IMG/VR virus record: IMGVR_UViG_3300025102_000037 | Location: 1-54,439 of that record | DNA from: a virus | Strand: one strand, 5' to 3' | Length of the DNA stretch: 54,439 nt | Shown here: one piece after another, positions 35,686 through 42,370 of the stretch | Layout of the letters: the number at the start of each line of letters is the position of its first letter | How positions within the stretch are numbered: the stretch's first letter is position 1 | Position numbers and translations under genes: made by a program | Notes under the pieces: generated by a model | Databases searched by the model: none | Told to the model about the DNA's origin: nothing | Seen by the model: the letters and a program-made list of their open reading frames with translations, nothing else

Positions 35686-35729
35686 TTTGCCTGTGTCGCA
35701 TTACGATACAACAGGTTTACTTTCTCCTC

Positions 35730-35803
35730 GTGACCTGTCTCCGGCAAGAGGCAGGTCGCCTTTAGTACCAACTGTGGTACTGACTCTGCCACTGAGTTAG
35801 TGG
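35730..35803 (+). promoter_or_regulatory. Array of three hairpins upstream of RNA polymerase gene
   Basis: Hairpin 1 (35730-35759): GTGACCTGTCTC with GAGGCAGGTCGC, loop CGGCAA. Hairpin 2 (35764-35781): AGTACCA with TGGTACT, loop ACTG. Hairpin 3 (35789-35803): CCACT with AGTGG, loop GAGTT, then TGATTTTATT. The ribosome-binding site GAAAGGA follows. N4 virion RNA polymerase uses small DNA hairpins as promoters (5-7 bp stems with three-base loops); these loops are larger, so a promoter role is only a hypothesis. Confidence 0.4.
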
Positions 35804-35830
35804 TGATTTTATTCTTGAAAGGATTCCATT

Positions 35831-37615
35831 ATGCAGACTATGCAAAAGTGGATGACTGAACTCATCTCCCGTGTGGAGTGTGAGTGTGGGATCTCTGTTA
35901 CCACGGAGATCAAGAACATGTTGTGGGATGGTCGGACTAAGGCTTACATCGTCAACGCTCTGCGTAAGACGGTTATGGTCCACTGCTCCGGTAAGTACGC
36001 ACAGGATCCGTCCTATGCTGAACGTGCATTGCTGGCTCTCATGGTTACTAATGGACTGACAAGTCCAAAGGAAAGCCGTGAAGGTCGTGTGCTCTTCAAT
36101 CCCCCTGAGCTGGCTGAACGTCGTGCTCTTGTGTCCAAGAACGTACATGTCAATGTGCCTGATGCCTATCGTGACTCGCTTGCGTGGGCTCAGGCTACCC
36201 CTTACCGGGTGAACACTGACATGCTTGGACTGCTCATGGATGCCAACCTCTTGGAAGAGTGGGAGGCTGAAGAAGCAATTCGTGTTGTCTCTGACAACGA
36301 TGGTATCTTCTACCTTGATTGCTTTATGGATTTCCGTGGTCGTACCTACACGAATCACTATGGTAGCCTGTCCCCGCAGGCGAACCAGAACGTCCGTGCC
36401 TTGGTCGACTTTGGTTACGAGACTCCAGTTGGATTGTGCAGTGATAACTACAACATGCTGATGGGTGTGTTGGAGGAGGAGTACAAGGTCAACTGGAAGA
36501 ACTACACCAAGATCCTGAAGAATGCAAAGTCTCTCCTTGCAGACAAAGCACATGGGAAGAAGACTGCCGGTGTTATCCGTGCAGCCCTGTGCCTGAAGGA
36601 GATTGCTACGACTGGCAAGTCTGCGTACATTGTACAGCAGGATGCTACTTGCTCTGGCTTCCAGCACATGGCTGCGCTTCTGCGTGACCGTGATCTGGGT
36701 AGTCTGGTCAACCTCACGGCTGGCACTCGTAGTGACTTGTACATGGCTGCTACCGACTTCCTGTGTGAACAGGGGACGGCAGTTGGCGTGTTCTTGGCTG
36801 ACCATGACCGAAAGGTTGTGCGTTCTGAACTCGCTAAGCCAACTGTCATGTTGACAGGCTATGCCTCTACCGCTGAGGCACTAGCCCTGTCGTACCTTGG
36901 GTACGATGGCAAGGCAGAGTACACGGACAAGACCGGCGAAACTGTCATTGCGACACGTTTCAAGGATGTGAAGCAGGCACTGAAGCAAGGTGCTGATGTC
37001 AACTTCAATCCTGATTCAATCATGACTCAATGGTTGGATGGTCGGACTGGTGAGAAAGCTATGTATGCTGCACTCACCTTTGCTCGTGAGTTCCAAGAGG
37101 CATTGTTCACGCTCTGCCCCTCGGTCAAGGAACTCATTACTTCAATCAAGGGTGCTGCTTTATCGCACTTCAACAAGACTGGGGCAACTCTATCTTGGAC
37201 TACACCATTGGGATTGTTTATCTTTCTTTCCCCTTGGAAAGTCACTGAAGATACGCACACTGTCTCTTTCCAATCTGGAGGGATTCGCAAATCCATGAAC
37301 GTCTTGTCATTGCGACCTGACTCCATGGGTGGTGCAGCAGGAGCTTTACCCAACTTGATTCACTCCTTGGATGCTTGCCTTGTTCACATGGTAAACCTTG
37401 CCCGCATCGGGCTGGGTATGCCATGGGCTGACATCCATGACTCCTTCGGCTCCACTGTTGGAGATGTCAAGCGTACCGTTGAACTGGTGAATGACGCTTT
37501 CGTTGAGGTTCACACCAAGTTTGAGATCAATGATGATGTGCTTCGATTGCACAATCGTTCGATCTTGAGCAAGGGTGATCTCTGTCTCTCAGAGTTGGAA
37601 CAAATTATCTTCTGA
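35831..37615 (+). CDS. Short single-subunit RNA polymerase (T7 family), 594 residues
   Basis: All polymerase core motifs are present: DFRGR at 167-171, motif A QQDATCSGFQH with D271, motif B LAKPTVMLTGYAS with K336 and Y344, an HSLDACLVH element, and motif C IHDSFG with D537. T7 RNA polymerase has 883 residues with DxxGR at about 421, so about 250 N-terminal residues (the promoter-contacting and initiation domain) are missing. Motif B is unusual: Ala345 replaces the glycine after the tyrosine, and the arginine lies five, not four, residues before the lysine. The size recalls N4 RNAP II (two small subunits that need helper proteins). Starts at an ATG after GAAAGGA and is preceded by a hairpin array. 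It probably transcribes phage genes, perhaps with a cofactor. Confidence 0.88.
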   Translation: MQTMQKWMTELISRVECECGISVTTEIKNMLWDGRTKAYIVNALRKTVMVHCSGKYAQDPSYAERALLALMVTNGLTSPKESREGRVLFNPPELAERRALVSKNVHVNVPDAYRDSLAWAQATPYRVNTDMLGLLMDANLLEEWEAEEAIRVVSDNDGIFYLDCFMDFRGRTYTNHYGSLSPQANQNVRALVDFGYETPVGLCSDNYNMLMGVLEEEYKVNWKNYTKILKNAKSLLADKAHGKKTAGVIRAALCLKEIATTGKSAYIVQQDATCSGFQHMAALLRDRDLGSLVNLTAGTRSDLYMAATDFLCEQGTAVGVFLADHDRKVVRSELAKPTVMLTGYASTAEALALSYLGYDGKAEYTDKTGETVIATRFKDVKQALKQGADVNFNPDSIMTQWLDGRTGEKAMYAALTFAREFQEALFTLCPSVKELITSIKGAALSHFNKTGATLSWTTPLGLFIFLSPWKVTEDTHTVSFQSGGIRKSMNVLSLRPDSMGGAAGALPNLIHSLDACLVHMVNLARIGLGMPWADIHDSFGSTVGDVKRTVELVNDAFVEVHTKFEINDDVLRLHNRSILSKGDLCLSELEQIIF

Positions 37616-37633
37616 TAATCCTCTCTGACCAAC

Positions 37634-37663
37634 GATGTATGGATGTGAAAGCATCCATGCATC
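37634..37663 (+). terminator. 12-bp terminator hairpin after first RNA polymerase gene
   Basis: GATGTATGGATG pairs with CATCCATGCATC (one G-T pair) around TGAAAG, 18 nt after the polymerase stop, followed by TTTATG and an AT-rich stretch. This fits a transcription terminator. Confidence 0.65.
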
Positions 37664-37669
37664 TTTATG

Positions 37670-37880
37670 CCGATTAATAATTTATTATTACTATTTATTA
37701 TTATCAATGTATCTGTAATGGTTATGGATGTGATGGTGATGGTGGTGGTAATGGTGGATGCAGGACGCAGGACTCCCGAGAGGGTCCCCCCCGCAAGCGG
37801 GTCCCCCCCAAGAACCTCGGCAGATCCAGCGTCCTAGGCGACCCCGGTCAGACGGGGCTGACACAACTTCATAGGAGAAT
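37670..37880 (+). other. AT-rich tract, GTG/ATG triplets and GC-rich multi-hairpin element
   Basis: 37670-37710 is nearly pure A/T with TAATAA/TTATTA repeats. 37715-37765 is a run of GGTGATGGTGG-like triplets resembling the spacer at 34990. 37765-37860 is GC-rich and foldable: an outer stem AGGACGC/GCGTCCT encloses GGAC/GTCC and CCCG/CGGG hairpins, with GGGTCCCCCC present twice, and CCCCG/CGGGG follows outside. AGGAG then leads to the next gene. No reading frame supported. Confidence 0.45.
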
Positions 37881-37884
37881 AAAC

Positions 37885-38172
37885 ATGAAGGTGAATGTGA
37901 TGGATACTAAATCCAAATACGAGGCTATGGTGGCTGATGGTAAGGCTGCTGTGGTGAAAGGTATTGCTTGTGGCCCTGCTGGGTCTAAGCAAAAGGTAGC
38001 CAAGCAAGTGTGCGAGGCTAATGGAATCTCACTGGAAAAGACAGTGAAGAAAGTAAAGGACTACACCACGATGGATGATGCTGTGCTGGCAAACATTCTG
38101 TCGATGGATCATGTAGGTGAAGACAAGAAGGCCGCTGTGCAAGCAGAGGTTGATCGGAGAGCAAATGCGTAA
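37885..38172 (+). CDS. Hypothetical 95-residue protein
   Basis: ATG after AGGAG. Small, soluble, Lys/Ala-rich. The centre (KQKVAKQVCEANGISLEKTVKK) looks like a helix-turn-helix-type or similar helical bundle; the rest is acidic at the end (DHVGEDKKAAVQAEVDRR). It overlaps the next gene, a predicted HTH protein, by eight bases. Probably a small regulatory or host-interaction protein; no family recognised. Confidence 0.65.
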   Translation: MKVNVMDTKSKYEAMVADGKAAVVKGIACGPAGSKQKVAKQVCEANGISLEKTVKKVKDYTTMDDAVLANILSMDHVGEDKKAAVQAEVDRRANA

Positions 38173-38389
38173 AGCAACAATCTCAGATGCAAGAGTTGAT
38201 TATCTGTACTATATCAAGGGATACAGTTTACAACAAGTTGCTGAATCACTTGGCTATACACCAGATGGTATTTACAAAAGCATGAAACGACGAGGTAAGA
38301 AACTTCGTCCACGAGGTCGACACAAGATGGTAACAATCAACTTGTCTGGCGACTGGCGTAAACAATTGAACGCATCACTGCGTAAGTGA
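38165..38389 (+). CDS. Small helix-turn-helix DNA-binding protein
   Basis: 74 residues from the ATG at 38165 (CGGAGAG just upstream, overlapping the previous stop). Residues about 8-40 read as an HTH of the resolvase/RNA polymerase sigma-like type: ARVDYLYYIKGYSLQQVAES, then LGYTPDGIYKSMKRRGK, i.e. a helix, a turn at LGY-T, and a recognition helix with basic residues. The tail is very basic (KKLRPRGRHK). It probably binds phage or host DNA and regulates transcription. It is the last gene before the gene-free stretch with its terminator. Confidence 0.7.
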   Translation: MRKATISDARVDYLYYIKGYSLQQVAESLGYTPDGIYKSMKRRGKKLRPRGRHKMVTINLSGDWRKQLNASLRK

Positions 38390-38829
38390 TGTACTGAATC
38401 ACATAGAGGTGATAAACTATCGACGCTATCAAGGTGTAGTGGTCAAATCAAACACACAAACTACTTCACTAGTCTAATTAACTAGTGATTAGCCGTGGCG
38501 GAATAACTCTTTAACAGAGGAGTAACGCACAACTACCAAGATGGAGACCCATCTGGCAGAGTCCAATCGGATGAGCCAACCTTAGTCAGGTTCGTGTAGG
38601 TGGTACGAAGTAAGGACACTCGAACTTGATCTGTTCCCGAAAAGTTGTAGGTAAACAAGCAATCCTACCGGCACCAAACTATTTGATAACATTATCACCC
38701 GGACTGAAATGTTCGCGTTAACATGTGTGCTGTTATCAACGCCTTACCCCACAGGTGTAAAGAGGTGGGTAGCAGGGGTGCGATTCTGCTAAACCAACGC
38801 ACACTTTTTCAACAAGGTAATTGTGATAG
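38390..38829 (+). ncRNA. Candidate structured non-coding RNA, about 440 nt
   Basis: No credible reading frame on either strand. Several local stems are visible: CACTAGT/ACTAGTG (around 38465-38485), AGATGG/CCATCT with loop AGAC (around 38540), AACCT/AGGTT with loop TAGTC (around 38580), GTAGG/CCTAC (around 38650-38670), AGCAG/CTGCT and GTGCG/CGCAC interleaved near 38770-38805 (pseudoknot-like). It is closed by a strong terminator at 38830. No match seen by eye to tmRNA, RNase P, 6S or group I intron cores. Could be an RNA gene, a long leader, or an origin. Confidence 0.4.
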
Positions 38830-38890
38830 AACACTAGTAACTTGAGTGACCAACACTTGAGTTGCTAGTGTTTTATTTTATTTTTGGGGG
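38830..38890 (+). terminator. Strong intrinsic terminator, 19-bp stem
   Basis: AACACTAGTAACTTGAGTG pairs with the 19 bases at 38854-38872 (three G-T pairs, loop ACCAA) and is followed by TTATTTTATTTTT. This is the clearest rho-independent terminator in the window. It ends the gene-free stretch upstream. Confidence 0.88.
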
Positions 38891-38927
38891 GTATTTGTGG
38901 TGGCTATTGTGGCCCCAAGGAGATAAC

Positions 38928-39014
38928 ATGTACCCAATCGAAGATGATTTCGATGACATTCAATGTGAAGACTTTTATGGAGATGACTATGAGGCCGTGG
39001 AAACTGACTCTTGA
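38928..39014 (+). CDS. Acidic 28-residue peptide
   Basis: ATG with an excellent AAGGAG site directly after the terminator. MYPIEDDFDDIQCEDFYGDD is nearly all acidic or aromatic. The stop lies 26 nt inside the next gene. Short acidic peptides of this type are often early phage inhibitors or DNA mimics, but nothing proves that here; the gene may also serve as a leader that delivers ribosomes to the next start. Confidence 0.55.
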   Translation: MYPIEDDFDDIQCEDFYGDDYEAVETDS

Positions 39015-39348
39015 TATCGACGCTACCCACAAGTATGATGGTGAAGGTAGTGGAACAAAGGTAGCATACTTTGTAGATACTATGGCTAGTAAAGCTTGGT
39101 GTCAAACTATTACATCATACAATATCAATGTGACTAGAAAATATGGCTATCAACAAAACTATGATGATGCTTTCAAACGCTTTGAACTTGTAATCAATGG
39201 TGAATTTCTAGACAAAGCATTGGAACAATGCCGTACAATTATGCGATCATTGTCTGTTACATCTTACTTGAACTACTGTCAGGTAGAAAGAGAGTATCAT
39301 AATGGAACGGAAGAAGCCGAAGAAGCTGAAGTTTCCCCGCCGTATTGA
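38989..39348 (+). CDS. Hypothetical 119-residue protein
   Basis: Start chosen at ATG 38989 because GGAG lies six bases upstream; longer versions would begin inside the acidic peptide gene. The chain has a beta-rich part (PWKLTLDIDATHKY, TKVAYFVDTMASKAW) and a helical part (DDAFKRFELVINGEFLDKALEQ), ending in an acidic tail. No recognised family. It overlaps the downstream basic gene by 47 nt. Confidence 0.6.
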   Translation: MRPWKLTLDIDATHKYDGEGSGTKVAYFVDTMASKAWCQTITSYNINVTRKYGYQQNYDDAFKRFELVINGEFLDKALEQCRTIMRSLSVTSYLNYCQVEREYHNGTEEAEEAEVSPPY

Positions 39349-39460
39349 ATCGGACGGGGAGGTTCGTCGCCCTAGGTCTAAGACATGGGGTGGCGAGGAA
39401 CGTAAATCAAATAGACAACAACAAAAGAGGAGACTCCGTGATGGAGACTACGACATTTAG
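39302..39460 (+). CDS. Small very basic protein, 52 residues
   Basis: Begins MERKKPKKLKFPRR and contains about 20 Lys/Arg residues, with QQQKRRLR near the end. A GAAAGAGAG stretch precedes the ATG. It overlaps both neighbours in other frames. Composition suggests nucleic-acid binding. Overlap on both sides reduces certainty, but the basic bias and the start context support it. Confidence 0.5.
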   Translation: MERKKPKKLKFPRRIESDGEVRRPRSKTWGGEERKSNRQQQKRRLRDGDYDI

Positions 39461-39761
39461 GTACGATTGTACCGGCGATGCATCTCATATTATTAAACAA
39501 GAGGTGCATTTTATTGCAAATAATTATTTCTTCGTAAGTAAAGTCAATCGACCAGAAGATGGCGAGCCTGAGACTATGATCTTTGAATGTACCGAAGCAG
39601 GCAATGTCTTAAACTGGAGCGAAGAGTATGCAACTTACGACGATATAGCTATTAAAGAGACAGTGGATAGATTCCACGCTATTCTTTTGACCCACGGTCT
39701 TGTTGAAAAATCAGAGGCTGATGCTTGTAACGAAAGGTTTCGACAAAGTGATGGGGAGTAG
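39441..39761 (+). CDS. Hypothetical 106-residue protein
   Basis: ATG at 39441 with AGGAGA eight bases upstream is preferred to the upstream in-frame start. Sequence METTTFRYDCTGDASHIIKQ continues into alternating strands (VHFIANNYFFVSKV, ETMIFECTEAGNVLNW) and a C-terminal helix. Soluble, mildly acidic, no recognised domain. The end overlaps a small lipoprotein gene. Confidence 0.65.
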   Translation: METTTFRYDCTGDASHIIKQEVHFIANNYFFVSKVNRPEDGEPETMIFECTEAGNVLNWSEEYATYDDIAIKETVDRFHAILLTHGLVEKSEADACNERFRQSDGE

Positions 39762-39927
39762 ACTACTATTGTTTTTTCTCTTTGGCTGCTCGGGACAACC
39801 CGTGTACGTGCAGCCTGAGTTTAATGAACCTGCCTCCTTACTCGGAGCTGGTGATCAGCTTGGTTATGATACTTATATGGACTATGAACTAAAGGAAGAT
39901 TTAAATGTCCGATTCATTTACGATTGA
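39751..39927 (+). CDS. Small predicted lipoprotein, 58 residues
   Basis: Begins MGSRLLLFFLFGCSGQPV: a positive residue, a short hydrophobic core and a lipobox-like LFGC, so Cys13 would be lipidated. The mature part is short and acidic (DYELKEDLNVRFIYD). Phage lipoproteins of this size are either Rz1-type outer-membrane spanins or superinfection-exclusion proteins; the lysis genes are 7 kb away, so exclusion or surface modification is as likely. Overlaps genes at both ends by 11 and 23 nt. Confidence 0.55.
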   Translation: MGSRLLLFFLFGCSGQPVYVQPEFNEPASLLGAGDQLGYDTYMDYELKEDLNVRFIYD

Positions 39928-40141
39928 AGTTGAAGTAACTTCGCAATACTATGAGACTGTACAGTTTACATTCTCACAAGAAACACTTGACGTACTTAAC
40001 TGTAAGAACAAAGATGATCTTCTTCTGAAGATTCAGAACGAAGACATTGATGCTTTTGATTACTCGGAAGAGGAACACTGGGACTCTTATGACAGTGAAG
40101 TAAAACAAATCTATTGGCAAGATGCTAAACATGTTAACTAA
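39905..40141 (+). CDS. Hypothetical acidic 78-residue protein
   Basis: ATG after AAAGGAAG. Starts with a strand-like SFTIEVEVTSQYYETVQFTF and continues into a strongly acidic stretch (EDIDAFDYSEEEHWDSYDSE). Soluble, no cysteine pairs that suggest zinc. No family recognised. One of a run of small acidic genes between the terminator at 38.83 kb and the promoter at 41.01 kb. Confidence 0.6.
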   Translation: MSDSFTIEVEVTSQYYETVQFTFSQETLDVLNCKNKDDLLLKIQNEDIDAFDYSEEEHWDSYDSEVKQIYWQDAKHVN

Positions 40142-40152
40142 AGGATATAACA

Positions 40153-40578
40153 ATGCCTAACTGGTGTATGAATGAAGTAAGTATGAGTGGTGGTAAGTCT
40201 GATATGGAAGACTTCCTTGCTGAATTTTGCGAAGAAGATCCTAGTCAAAAGGGTCGCTATCGTTTCTTATATGAAAAGATCTCGCCTATGGGTGAGTATG
40301 AATCAGATGAGACTGGTTTCTCTACCATTGAAGCCCAGCGTGAAGCTTGGGGCTGCAAGTGGGAGATGACTGACTATGCTCTAACTGTAGCCGAAGAAAA
40401 CTGGGGCGACAAAGATTGGATGCACCTTGATGGTAACTATGATACCGCATGGGGTCCACCCTACAAGATCTATGATCGTATTGTAGAGATCATTGAAGAG
40501 CGTGACTGGGACATTGAGTTCAATGAATGGTTCTACAAGGAACCCGGCATGCAAATTGCAGGGTGGTTGCCAGAATGA
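40153..40578 (+). CDS. Api92-like / DUF1281-type protein
   Basis: 141 residues. It begins MPNWCMNEVSMSGGKSD, the hallmark start of Api92-like phage proteins (MPNWCxNxVxxxG), and ends with a WGPPYKIYDRIVEI segment like the conserved W-PP motif of that family. Members are encoded by phages and plasmids and have a ferredoxin-like domain; the biochemical role is unknown. Stop overlaps the next start (ATGA). Confidence 0.7.
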   Translation: MPNWCMNEVSMSGGKSDMEDFLAEFCEEDPSQKGRYRFLYEKISPMGEYESDETGFSTIEAQREAWGCKWEMTDYALTVAEENWGDKDWMHLDGNYDTAWGPPYKIYDRIVEIIEERDWDIEFNEWFYKEPGMQIAGWLPE

Positions 40579-40787
40579 GAAGCTGGCACTACCTTACATT
40601 GGATGAATCAACAGTCAAGCATGGATCATGCGATGACTTTCGATTCTGTCGAGGAGAAGAAGACGTACCCAAGGTGCGTGCTATTGATATCCCTCGATTA
40701 ATTGAACGTTTACAATACCACTATGAATCATATGAAATCTTAGAACAGGAACACTGGGATAAGATGCAACATAATCATGGAGATTAA
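40575..40787 (+). CDS. Hypothetical 70-residue protein
   Basis: Start ATG overlaps the stop of the Api92-like gene. Begins MRSWHYLTLDESTVKHGS with a CDDFRFCRGEEDVPKVR region and a C-terminal helix rich in Tyr, Glu and His (LIERLQYHYESYEILEQEHW). Soluble. No family recognised; coupled expression with the preceding gene is likely. Confidence 0.6.
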   Translation: MRSWHYLTLDESTVKHGSCDDFRFCRGEEDVPKVRAIDIPRLIERLQYHYESYEILEQEHWDKMQHNHGD

Positions 40788-40789
40788 TA

Positions 40790-40993
40790 ATGAAAGTTGA
40801 GAATAAGAATGCTCACCAATCTGCTAACAAGGTGTATTACTATGCTACCTGCGTGGATGAGGTGGGTAAAATTAAACACCTGCTTCTTACAGAGGCTGAG
40901 CTGGACAAGTGTGAGGATCGGGCAAAGAAAAATCGTGAGGATTTACCGAGCGGGTTCACTGCTATTTATGTTCAGCGTAATACATTCTGGTAA
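40790..40993 (+). CDS. Hypothetical 67-residue protein
   Basis: ATG preceded by GGAG. Basic at the N terminus (KVENKNAHQSANKVYYY), then a helix (LLTEAELDKCEDRAKKNRE) and a final strand (FTAIYVQRNTFW). The helix TEAELDKCEDRAKKN followed by a short strand is common in small phage DUF proteins. Function unknown. The stop lies 17 nt before the consensus promoter. Confidence 0.6.
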   Translation: MKVENKNAHQSANKVYYYATCVDEVGKIKHLLLTEAELDKCEDRAKKNREDLPSGFTAIYVQRNTFW

Positions 40994-41010
40994 AAAATAA
41001 TAAAAATTGT

Positions 41011-41039
41011 TTGACACATAAGACAAGGACGTATATAAT
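41011..41039 (+). promoter_or_regulatory. Consensus sigma70-type promoter
   Basis: TTGACA and TATAAT are both perfect and separated by exactly 17 bases. Such a match is very unlikely by chance. It lies after an A/T-rich stretch (41000s) and would start transcription near 41046, reading into the next small genes. The -10 box overlaps the ATG of the 47-residue gene, so that gene may need upstream transcripts. Suggests use of the host vegetative RNA polymerase at some stage. Confidence 0.75.
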
Positions 41040-41181
41040 GTGCATGTTGCCTGATGATAAAGATGATCTTGAAGATGATGTTCATTGCTATGATTGTGAT
41101 GATATAGATGATAATAATATTATCTTTCAAGAAGAAGTTGACAGACTAGACTATAACCCTTATAATATAGAGGACAAATAA
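41038..41181 (+). CDS. Acidic 47-residue peptide
   Basis: ATG nine bases after AAGGA; an alternative ATG lies two codons later (41044). About one third of residues are Asp or Glu (DDKDDLEDDV, CDDIDDNN). Ends on TAATG, overlapping the next gene. If transcripts start at the promoter's +1 near 41046, the first codons would be missing, so this gene may be expressed from read-through only. Possible small inhibitor or DNA mimic; unproven. Confidence 0.5.
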   Translation: MCMLPDDKDDLEDDVHCYDCDDIDDNNIIFQEEVDRLDYNPYNIEDK

Positions 41182-41357
41182 TGAACTATATTGATCTTGC
41201 TATTCCAGAAGATGATGACATTCGTGATGAATGTATGTCAGTCATTGAAGACTGGATGATGAGCGAAGAAGACATGGAAAGATTTGCCAAGTATCTTTTC
41301 CCGTATCTTAAACCATACTTGGACAAACTGAAAGATGAGGAAACTAATCGTGCATGA
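41181..41357 (+). CDS. Hypothetical 58-residue acidic protein
   Basis: Starts on the stop of the preceding peptide gene. Predominantly helical and acidic (IPEDDDIRDECMSVIEDWMM, then KYLFPYLKPYLDKLKDEE). No membrane segment. It overlaps the DUF932 gene by 23 nt. Function unknown; likely co-transcribed from the promoter at 41011. Confidence 0.55.
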   Translation: MNYIDLAIPEDDDIRDECMSVIEDWMMSEEDMERFAKYLFPYLKPYLDKLKDEETNRA

Positions 41358-42336
41358 GATGTATGAAAATGATTCTGCGATGTATGCCGGAAGCTCTGCT
41401 TGGCATGGGCTTGGGACTGTTGTTGCTGATGCTCCTAGCCCCTATGATGCACTCCGACTTGCTGGGTTGGATTGGCGAGTCATTCCTTCGCACAGCATTT
41501 GCTGTAACTACATGCGTGACGGTGTTGAGCGGTGCAGTGTTACAACTGACAAGGTAGCCAATGTCCGTGAGGACACAGGCGAGGTGCTTGGTTGGGTTGG
41601 TAACAACTACAAGCGTATTCAAAACATTGACGTAGCCGAGCTGGCTTACGCCGTGGCTGGTAATGAGACTAAGGTAGAGACTGCTGGCAGTCTTCGCAAT
41701 GGTGCTCGTACTTACTTCTTGTTGAAGTTTAACGAGTTCTCTACGCAGCATAGTGATGATGTAACCAATGAGTATCTGTTGCTTGCCAACGGACACGATG
41801 GCTTGATGGCATTCAATGCTATCCCAACTGCTATCCGTGTTGTCTGTGCTAACACCTTGGCTATTGCTATGGCTCAAGCAAATGCATACCGCATTGCCCA
41901 CAAGGGTGATATGGATCAGAAGCTTGACGATCTTCGTGTAGCTATTGCTTCTGCTAAACAAGATAGCCGTGTCTTTGAAGACAAGGTTCGATACCTTGCT
42001 AATCAAGGCATGACTCGTCACACACTGAAAGATTACTACAATCTGATGTACAACAAACACTTTAATCAAGTCGATGATGATTCATCTGACCGTGATTGGA
42101 AGAAGAAAATTGAAACCACTTTGAAGTGGGAGAATAGATTTGAGATTGAATCTAACACTGCAGGTAATAACCTGTGGAATGCATTTAACTCTATCACTTA
42201 CTTCGTCGAGCACACCATGCCAACGCGTGGTCGTACCGATGCACAACGTCGAGAGAATCGACTACATACAAACATGTTCGGAACCTCTGGTTCTTTGAAG
42301 ACTAAGATCTTTGAGAACACTTTGGAACTGATCTAA
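41335..42336 (+). CDS. DUF932 phage/plasmid-like protein
   Basis: 333 residues. The N-terminal region MYAGSSAWHGLGTVVADAPS, then LRLAGLDWRV, DTGEVLGWVGNNYKRIQN and a later RVVCANTLAIAM match the DUF932 (TIGR03299, phage/plasmid-like) family, whose members have the AWHGLG motif and a conserved VVCxNT. The molecular function of the family is not settled. The in-frame ATG at 41359 may be the real start since neither has a clear ribosome-binding site. It is followed by a strong terminator, closing a three-gene unit under the consensus promoter. Confidence 0.85.
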   Translation: MRKLIVHEMYENDSAMYAGSSAWHGLGTVVADAPSPYDALRLAGLDWRVIPSHSICCNYMRDGVERCSVTTDKVANVREDTGEVLGWVGNNYKRIQNIDVAELAYAVAGNETKVETAGSLRNGARTYFLLKFNEFSTQHSDDVTNEYLLLANGHDGLMAFNAIPTAIRVVCANTLAIAMAQANAYRIAHKGDMDQKLDDLRVAIASAKQDSRVFEDKVRYLANQGMTRHTLKDYYNLMYNKHFNQVDDDSSDRDWKKKIETTLKWENRFEIESNTAGNNLWNAFNSITYFVEHTMPTRGRTDAQRRENRLHTNMFGTSGSLKTKIFENTLELI

Positions 42337-42370
42337 TGAATCACGCGCACGCCCTCTCAGCGTGAACCCC

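Noticed and set aside
38700-38829. tmRNA- or tRNA-like 3' end in the gene-free stretch
   Set aside because: An AGCAG/CTGCT stem and the bases ACCA are present, but there is no TTC-containing seven-base T loop and no matching acceptor strand.
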